Source of the DNA: Streptomyces mangrovi
Lineage (GTDB): Bacteria > Actinomycetota > Actinomycetes > Streptomycetales > Streptomycetaceae
Reading direction: 5' to 3'
NCBI RefSeq assembly: GCF_900114215.1
Contig: NZ_FOSG01000007.1
Span: forward strand, 62,001-126,000
Length of the DNA stretch: 64,000 nt
The translations under genes and the position numbers were made by a program. Positions 59,124 to 64,000 of this stretch are shown here, piece by piece. Numbering within the stretch: position 1 is the first letter of the stretch; every line of letters begins with the position of its first letter. The notes below the pieces were generated by a model. It did not search any database, had not been told where the DNA came from, and saw nothing but the letters and a program-made list of their open reading frames with translations.

Positions 59124-60162
59124 AGTCGGCGTACGCGTCCCTGATCTGGTCGGTGGACAGGTCCAGGTGCTCGATGATCGTGTAGCGCCCGGGCCGGGTC
59201 TGCGGCGCGTACTCCACCGCGCGCACGAACTCGTCCTCGTCGAAGCCGATCTCGCCGGGCAGCACGGGCAGGCCGTGGCGGCGCAGCACCTCGACGATCA
59301 GCGCCGTCTGCTCCTCGGCTCCGCGCAGGTGCATCGCGAAGGCGGCGCCGAGCCCGCACTGCTCGCCGTGCGCGGCGGCGCGCTTGGGATAGAGCAGGTC
59401 GAAGGCGTGGTTGATCTCGTGGCAGGCGCCGGAGGCGGGGCGGCTGTCGCCGGCCACCGACATGGAGATGCCGGTGAGCACCAGCCCCTCGGCCAGCACG
59501 GTGAGGAACTCGTCGTCGCCGCAGCCGCCCGGATGGCGCAGCACCGCCTCGCCGGCCTGGCGGGCCATGGCGGCGGCCAGGCCGTCGATCGACTCACCGG
59601 TGACCTTGTGGGAGAGCTCCCAGTCGGCGACGGCGGAGATGTTGGAGATCACGTCGCCCACGCCCGAGCGCACGAAGCGGATCGGGGCCTCGCGGATGAC
59701 GTCGAGGTCGATCACGATCGCGATCGGGTTCGGCACGCCGTACGAGCCGCGGCCGGCGTCGTTGTCGAGCGTGGCGACCGGGGAGCACAGGCCGTCGTGG
59801 CTGAGGTTGGTGGCGACGGCGACCAGCGGCAGGCCGATGCGCGCGGCGGCGAACTTGGCGCAGTCGATGATCTTGCCGCCGCCCATGCCGACGACCGCGT
59901 CGTAGCGGCCGGACTTCATCGCGTCGGCCAGCTTGATCGCGTTGTCCAGCGTCCCGCCGCCGACCTCGTACCAGTCGGCGCCCGGCAGGGCGGGCGCGAA
60001 CCGCTCGCGCAGGGCCGCGCCCGAGCCGCCGCTGATGGCGATGGCGAGCTTGCCGGAGGCCGAGATGCGCTGGTCGACCAGGAGGGTCGCCAGGTCGTCC
60101 AGCGCACCGGGCCTGATGTCGACGACGACCGGCGAGGGGATGAGCCGGGTCAGTACTGGCAC
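59101..60162 (-). CDS. Iron-containing alcohol dehydrogenase, glycerol-1-phosphate dehydrogenase-like
   Basis: 353 residues. VVGMGGGKIIDCAKFAA (~95-111) is the NAD site. TNLSHDGLCSPVA is shared with sn-glycerol-1-phosphate dehydrogenases (AraM/EgsA). GVGDVISNISAVADW (Asp ligand), SGACHEINHAFD and AAHGEQCGLG (His ligands) complete the metal site. AraM-type enzymes reduce dihydroxyacetone phosphate to sn-glycerol 1-phosphate, an unusual enantiomer in bacteria. I infer, not prove, the substrate. GTG 60162 overlaps the nucleotidyltransferase end by 13 bases. Confidence 0.82.
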   Translation of the reverse strand: MPVLTRLIPSPVVVDIRPGALDDLATLLVDQRISASGKLAIAISGGSGAALRERFAPALPGADWYEVGGGTLDNAIKLADAMKSGRYDAVVGMGGGKIIDCAKFAAARIGLPLVAVATNLSHDGLCSPVATLDNDAGRGSYGVPNPIAIVIDLDVIREAPIRFVRSGVGDVISNISAVADWELSHKVTGESIDGLAAAMARQAGEAVLRHPGGCGDDEFLTVLAEGLVLTGISMSVAGDSRPASGACHEINHAFDLLYPKRAAAHGEQCGLGAAFAMHLRGAEEQTALIVEVLRRHGLPVLPGEIGFDEDEFVRAVEYAPQTRPGRYTIIEHLDLSTDQIRDAYADYVKAVSS

Positions 60163-60899
60163 GCGATCTCCCGCGCCTTGTTCAGGTCGTCGTGGTTGTC
60201 GATCTCGACCCACTTCACGTCGCCGATGGCGGCGGTGTCGATGGTGAGGCCGCGGTTCACCATCTCCTGGTAGCCGTCCTCGTAGTACAGCTGCGGGTCG
60301 CGCTCGTAGGTGGCCTTCAGCGCGTCGGCCAGGTCGGCGGCGGCGTCGCCCTCGATGAGGGTCACGCCGATGTACTCGCCGGTGGCGTCGGCCGGGTCCA
60401 TCAGCTTGGTGATGCGGCGCACGCCCCTGGCGGGCTCGGTGACGACCTTCATCTCCTCGTCGGCCAGCTTCTTGACCGTGTCGAGGGCGAGGATGATCCG
60501 CTGCCCCTTGCCGCGGGCGTCGAGCAGCGTCTGCTCGACGGAGACGGGGTGGACGGTGTCGCCGTTGGCCAGGATCACGCCCTCCTTGATGACGTCCCGG
60601 GCGCACCACAGGGAGTAGGCGTTGTTCCACTCCTCGGCCTTGTCGTTGTCCACCAGGTGGAGCTTGACGCCGTACTTCTTCTCCAGGGCGGCCCTGCGCT
60701 CGTGGACGGCCTCCTTGCGGTAGCCCACGACCACGGCGGCCTCGGTGAGGCCGACCTCGCGGAAGTTGCCGAGGGTGAGGTCCAGCACGGTGGTGGTGCC
60801 CTCGCCCGCCGGGTCCACCGGCACCAGGGCCTTGGGGAGGGTGTCGGTGTAGGGGCGCAGACGCCGTCCGGCGCCGGCGGCCAGCACGAGGCCGATCAT
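60150..60899 (-). CDS. LicC-like nucleotidyltransferase
   Basis: 249 residues. MIGLVLAAGAGRRLRPYTDTLPKALVPV (~1-28) is the nucleotide-binding signature. EWNNAYSLWCARDVIKEGVILANGDTVHP (~88-117) resembles phosphocholine and inositol-phosphate cytidylyltransferases. It probably forms a CDP-alcohol from CTP and a phosphorylated polyol. Given the next gene, sn-glycerol 1-phosphate is a candidate. The ATG overlaps the upstream stop (ATGA). Confidence 0.85.
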   Translation of the reverse strand: MIGLVLAAGAGRRLRPYTDTLPKALVPVDPAGEGTTTVLDLTLGNFREVGLTEAAVVVGYRKEAVHERRAALEKKYGVKLHLVDNDKAEEWNNAYSLWCARDVIKEGVILANGDTVHPVSVEQTLLDARGKGQRIILALDTVKKLADEEMKVVTEPARGVRRITKLMDPADATGEYIGVTLIEGDAAADLADALKATYERDPQLYYEDGYQEMVNRGLTIDTAAIGDVKWVEIDNHDDLNKAREIACQY

Positions 60900-62809
60900 G
60901 CGGGTTCTCCTGTTTCGTCGTGTACGGCGGGTGCGTGTGAGGACACCCAGAAACGGACGCTCTCGGTGAGCACCGTGAGCGCCAGGGCCCCGGCCAGGGC
61001 CGTGAGCGCGATCGTGAAGCCCTGCCCGGCGGCCCAGAGGGCGGCGGCGGCCGTGACCGCCACAACGCGTCCCTCGTGCCCGCCGATCGCCAGCACCAGC
61101 CGGTGCGGCGGGGCGCCGGTGCCGCCGCGGATGCGGTACACCGTGTCGTAGTGATGGTAGGCGACCGCCGCGACCAGCCCGAACGCTGCGGGCAGGGCCC
61201 CCGCCGCGTCCGACCGGGCGGCGAGTACCAGGACCGTGGTGTACTCCGCCGCGCGGAAGAGGGGCGGCACCAGCCAGTCCAGCGCGCCCGCCGGCGGGCG
61301 GGCGACGGCCAGCCCGGACAGGACGGCGTAGCCGAGCGCGGCGGCCGGCAGCCAGGGGCCGACCGGGGCCCACAGCGCGGCGGCCACCAGGGCGGCCGAG
61401 CCGAGCAGGGCCGGGGCCGGGGCGGTGAACGCGGACGGCCGCCCACCGCGCACCCCGCGCGTCCTGGACGCGGCGGCCCGGGCCACGCCCTCGGCCAGCG
61501 GCCCGGAGTCGGCCAGCTCGGCCAGGGCCCGCACGGCGCGGTCGGTGCGCACGCCCTTGCGGGTCAGGGAGCGCAGCACCCGCCCGGCGGTGGTGTAGCA
61601 GGCGGCGAACGCGCAGCCGATCAGCAGCACGGTGAAGGTGGTGCGGGGGGTGGTGAGGGCGGTGAGGACGGCGATCAGCGCCCAGCGCTCGCCGATCGGC
61701 AGCACGATCATGCGGCGGGCCCACACCGTCCAGCCGACCCGGTCGAGTCTCCCCGACAGGGCGGCGGCGGGGTCGGCGCTCCCGGCCGCGGGCTCCCCCT
61801 CGCGCTCCCGGCCGCCGTCCCTCCTGTAGTGGTCGGCCTCGTTGAAGGAGAAGTCCACCACGTGGCGGCAGGTCTGGAGCACCATCGCGCCCAGCGCCAG
61901 GGCCCACACGTCGTCGCCGCCGCGGGCCGCGCCGAGGGCCAGGCCCGCGTAGTAGGCGTACTCCTTGGCCCGGTCGAAGGTGGCGTCCAGCCAGGCTCCG
62001 AGCGTGGAGTACCTCAGCGCGTAGCGGGCGAGCTGGCCGTCGGCGCAGTCCAGCACGAACGAGGCGATCAGCAGCACCCCGGCCGCGACGAAGCCGCCGC
62101 GGGTGCCGGTGGCCGCGCAGGCGGCGGCGATCAGCGCGGTGAGCAGCGAGGCGGTGGTCACCTGGTTGGGGGTCAGCCCGCGCCGGGCGCACCAGCGGGC
62201 GAGGTGGCGGGAGTAGGGGCTGACGAGGAAGGTGGTGAAGAAGCCGTCGCGGGACTTCACCGCCGAGCGCAGCCGCACCCGCTCCTCGTCGACGGCCGCC
62301 ACGGCCCGCTCGGCCTCGGCGCGCTCCGCGCCGTCGGCGGGTACGGCGGCGACGAGGACGCCCAGCTCGGGCCGGTGCACGGCCGGGCCCCGGCCGTCCT
62401 CCTCCAGTGCGGCGGCCGCCCGGTCGGGCAGGACGGCGGGCTCGGGGGCGGCGGTGCGCGCCACGCCTCCCGACGCGGACGGCGCGGTCCGCGCGGACGG
62501 TGCCGCGGCGGCGGACACGGCGGACACGGCGCGGGCCAGGGCGGCGCGCGCGGTGGGCTGGACGGCCAGCGCGCCGGGGATCGCGGCGGCGGGGAAACGC
62601 GGGTCGGTCAGGGCCAGCCGCAGGCTGTGCGTGTGCCCGACGAAGCGAGGGTCGACGAGGGCGACGCGCTCACCGGCCGGGACGGCCGCCAGCGCCGCCT
62701 CCACCCCGGCGGTGTCCTCCGCCACCCGCACGTCGAAACCCAGCGACCGCAGACCGCCCTCCAGGGGCGCCCCCGCGACCGGCGGACCGGTGAGAATGGC
62801 GGTCGACAA
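60896..62809 (-). CDS. CDP-alcohol phosphotransferase with N-terminal domain and DUF5941-like C-terminus
   Basis: 637 residues. N-terminal soluble domain (~1-190): a Rossmann-like start with LSTAILTGPPVAG, and Ala-rich linkers. A CDP-OH-P domain follows (~215-330): LDCADGQLARYALRYSTLGAWLDATFDR matches the full motif with both final Asp residues. Several further membrane helices and a C-terminal segment (FRAAEYTTVLVLAARSD ... VAYHHYDTVYRIRGG) resemble DUF5941. Two CDP-OH-P enzymes in one operon suggest two separate transfer steps. Start uncertain: TTG 62809 has AAGGAG ~11 bases upstream; GTG 62821 is too close to that site. Confidence 0.82.
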   Translation of the reverse strand: MSTAILTGPPVAGAPLEGGLRSLGFDVRVAEDTAGVEAALAAVPAGERVALVDPRFVGHTHSLRLALTDPRFPAAAIPGALAVQPTARAALARAVSAVSAAAAPSARTAPSASGGVARTAAPEPAVLPDRAAAALEEDGRGPAVHRPELGVLVAAVPADGAERAEAERAVAAVDEERVRLRSAVKSRDGFFTTFLVSPYSRHLARWCARRGLTPNQVTTASLLTALIAAACAATGTRGGFVAAGVLLIASFVLDCADGQLARYALRYSTLGAWLDATFDRAKEYAYYAGLALGAARGGDDVWALALGAMVLQTCRHVVDFSFNEADHYRRDGGREREGEPAAGSADPAAALSGRLDRVGWTVWARRMIVLPIGERWALIAVLTALTTPRTTFTVLLIGCAFAACYTTAGRVLRSLTRKGVRTDRAVRALAELADSGPLAEGVARAAASRTRGVRGGRPSAFTAPAPALLGSAALVAAALWAPVGPWLPAAALGYAVLSGLAVARPPAGALDWLVPPLFRAAEYTTVLVLAARSDAAGALPAAFGLVAAVAYHHYDTVYRIRGGTGAPPHRLVLAIGGHEGRVVAVTAAAALWAAGQGFTIALTALAGALALTVLTESVRFWVSSHAPAVHDETGEPA

Positions 62810-63098
62810 GAACGAACTCACTCCTTGAAAGCCGTACTGTCCGCGACGCGGTCCGTGAGCGAGCGGCATCCGGGCAGCGGTCACAGTGCGCCATCACCCG
62901 TTCGGGGCAGGCAGCACGTGGCCAGAGGTTATCGGATAGGTGGAAGCGTCCGTTCACCCCGCATTCACCGGGGGGAAGCGCCCCACCGTCACGAAAGGTG
63001 ACAGAACACCACGGACCGCGTTCCAGGGTCCTCGATCCCGGCGGCTCGCACAAGGAGCGTGTCCGCGACGGTCCGCGACCGGTGGTTAGGCTGCGGCC
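62810..63098. other. Divergent intergenic region, CDP-alcohol cluster / galE
   Basis: 289 bases with no gene. It holds the AAGGAG site of the minus-strand gene near 62825. Two direct GTCCGCGAC copies (63060-63079) and TAGGCT at 63086, 8 bases before the galE ATG, are near the right end. No terminator or other repeat was seen. Confidence 0.4.
63086..63091 (+). promoter_or_regulatory. Likely -10 box (TAGGCT) of galE
   Basis: TAGGCT matches the Streptomyces TAGNNT-type -10. The ATG follows after 7 bases, so galE is probably leaderless. No convincing -35 was found. Confidence 0.4.
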
Positions 63099-64000
63099 AT
63101 GACGTGGCTGGTGACCGGAGGAGTCGGATACGTCGGCGCACATGTGGCGCGGGCGATGGCGGAGGCCGGCGAGGAGGTCGTCGTACTCGACGACCTCTCC
63201 AGCGGCCTGCCCGAGCGGCTGCCGCCCGGGGTGCCCCTGGTGCGCGGCTCGGTCGCCGACCGCGGGCTGCTCGACCGCACGATCGCCGGGCACGGGGTCA
63301 CGGGCGTGGTGCATCTGGCGGCGAAGAAGCAGGTGGGCGAGTCGGTGGAGCATCCGCTGACGTACTACCGGGAGAACCTGTACGGGCTCACGGTGCTGCT
63401 GGAGGCCGTGGTGGCCGCCGGGGTGCGGCGCTTCGTGTTCTCCTCCTCCGCCGCCGTCTACGGCATGCCCGACGTGGACACGGTCACCGAGGACACCCCC
63501 TGCGTCCCGATGAACCCCTACGGCGAGACAAAGCTGGCGGGCGAGTGGCTGGTGCGCGCCGCCGGGCGGGCGCACGGGCTGTCCACCGCCTGCCTGCGCT
63601 ACTTCAACGTGGCGGGGGCCGCGCGGCCGGAGCTGTCGGACGTCGGCGTGTCCAACGTCATCCCGATGTTCTTCGACGCCCTCACCCGCGGTGAGGCCCC
63701 GCGGATCTTCGGCGACGACTACCCCACCCCCGACGGCACCTGCGTGCGCGACTACATCCACGTCGCCGACCTGGCCGAGGCGCATCTGGCCGCAGCCCGC
63801 CGGCTGGCCGGGCTCCCGGCCGGCGAGGACCTGACGGTCAACGTGGGCACCGGCGAGGGCGTGTCGGTGCGGGAGCTGGCCGGTCTCGTCGCCGAGACCA
63901 CCGGCATCCGCGAGCCCGCCCCGGTGGTCGCCCCGCGCCGCCCCGGGGACCCCGCGCGGGTGGTGGCCTCGGCCGGGCGGATCGGCGTGGAGCTGGGCTG
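63099..64000 (+). CDS. galE: UDP-glucose 4-epimerase, 3' end beyond the window
   Basis: The first ~300 codons are present. TGGVGYVGAHV (~6-16) is the NAD motif, FSSSAAVYG the catalytic Ser region, and YGETK (~143-147) the Tyr/Lys pair. LRYFNVAGA and CVRDYIHVADLAEAH are GalE-specific. It interconverts UDP-glucose and UDP-galactose and could feed sugars to the wall-glycan cluster transcribed the other way. The start is ATG 63099. Confidence 0.9.
   Translation, partial: MTWLVTGGVGYVGAHVARAMAEAGEEVVVLDDLSSGLPERLPPGVPLVRGSVADRGLLDRTIAGHGVTGVVHLAAKKQVGESVEHPLTYYRENLYGLTVLLEAVVAAGVRRFVFSSSAAVYGMPDVDTVTEDTPCVPMNPYGETKLAGEWLVRAAGRAHGLSTACLRYFNVAGAARPELSDVGVSNVIPMFFDALTRGEAPRIFGDDYPTPDGTCVRDYIHVADLAEAHLAAARRLAGLPAGEDLTVNVGTGEGVSVRELAGLVAETTGIREPAPVVAPRRPGDPARVVASAGRIGVELG

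Overview
The window is a very GC-rich actinobacterial chromosome segment, almost certainly from a Streptomyces or a close relative. The evidence is a chaplin gene, a conservon (cvnABCD), an Rpf/LysM/M23 cell-wall hydrolase, hopanoid-type hpnCDE genes, frequent GTG/TTG starts, pervasive 4-bp stop/start overlaps, and only two in-frame TTA leucine codons noticed. No rRNA, tRNA, CRISPR array, IS element or prophage was seen. Most long ORFs in other frames are high-GC shadows and are left out.

Layout. 1-24 kb holds stress and envelope genes: a partial glycosyltransferase, a secreted protein, a chaplin, a DUF72 protein, an HhH protein, the Rpf-M23 hydrolase, an FAD/Rieske oxidoreductase with a DUF5709 protein, a carboxylate-amine ligase coupled to a haem-oxygenase-like diiron protein, a CDGSH protein, an N5-glutamine-type methyltransferase, a zinc alcohol dehydrogenase, a complete mnhABCDEFG cation/proton antiporter operon, a hemerythrin protein and a sugar epimerase. 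Several genes here carry an upstream GNNT-N14-16-GGGTAC element, the promoter type described for S. coelicolor sigma-B. They read as a stress regulon.

24-37 kb starts with a UDP-glucuronate-decarboxylase-like SDR. It continues with an 11-gene, one-strand operon for a heptose-containing glycan: carbamoyltransferase, six glycosyltransferase genes (one fused to a GmhB-type HAD phosphatase), GmhA and HldE. Together GmhA, HldE and the HAD domain make a complete route from sedoheptulose 7-phosphate to nucleotide-activated D,D-heptose.

37-49 kb holds small stress-type proteins (ChaB, DUF2267, DUF8129-like, DUF3140), a methyltransferase coupled to a GGDEF/EAL c-di-GMP enzyme with a TTA codon, soxR with a SoxR box facing a split transketolase, and a conservon with an added GAF gene.

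49-55 kb holds an AlkB-like dioxygenase, a tyrosine phosphatase, and hpnCDE plus a polyprenyl diphosphate synthase. No squalene-hopene cyclase is present here.

55-64 kb holds a one-strand cluster: two CDP-alcohol phosphotransferases, a LicC-like nucleotidyltransferase, a glycerol-1-phosphate-dehydrogenase-like enzyme, a GT2 and a TagGH-type ABC exporter. A divergent galE is cut by the window end. This cluster looks like a pathway for a phospho-linked alcohol or glycan exported to the envelope, and its product cannot be named from sequence.
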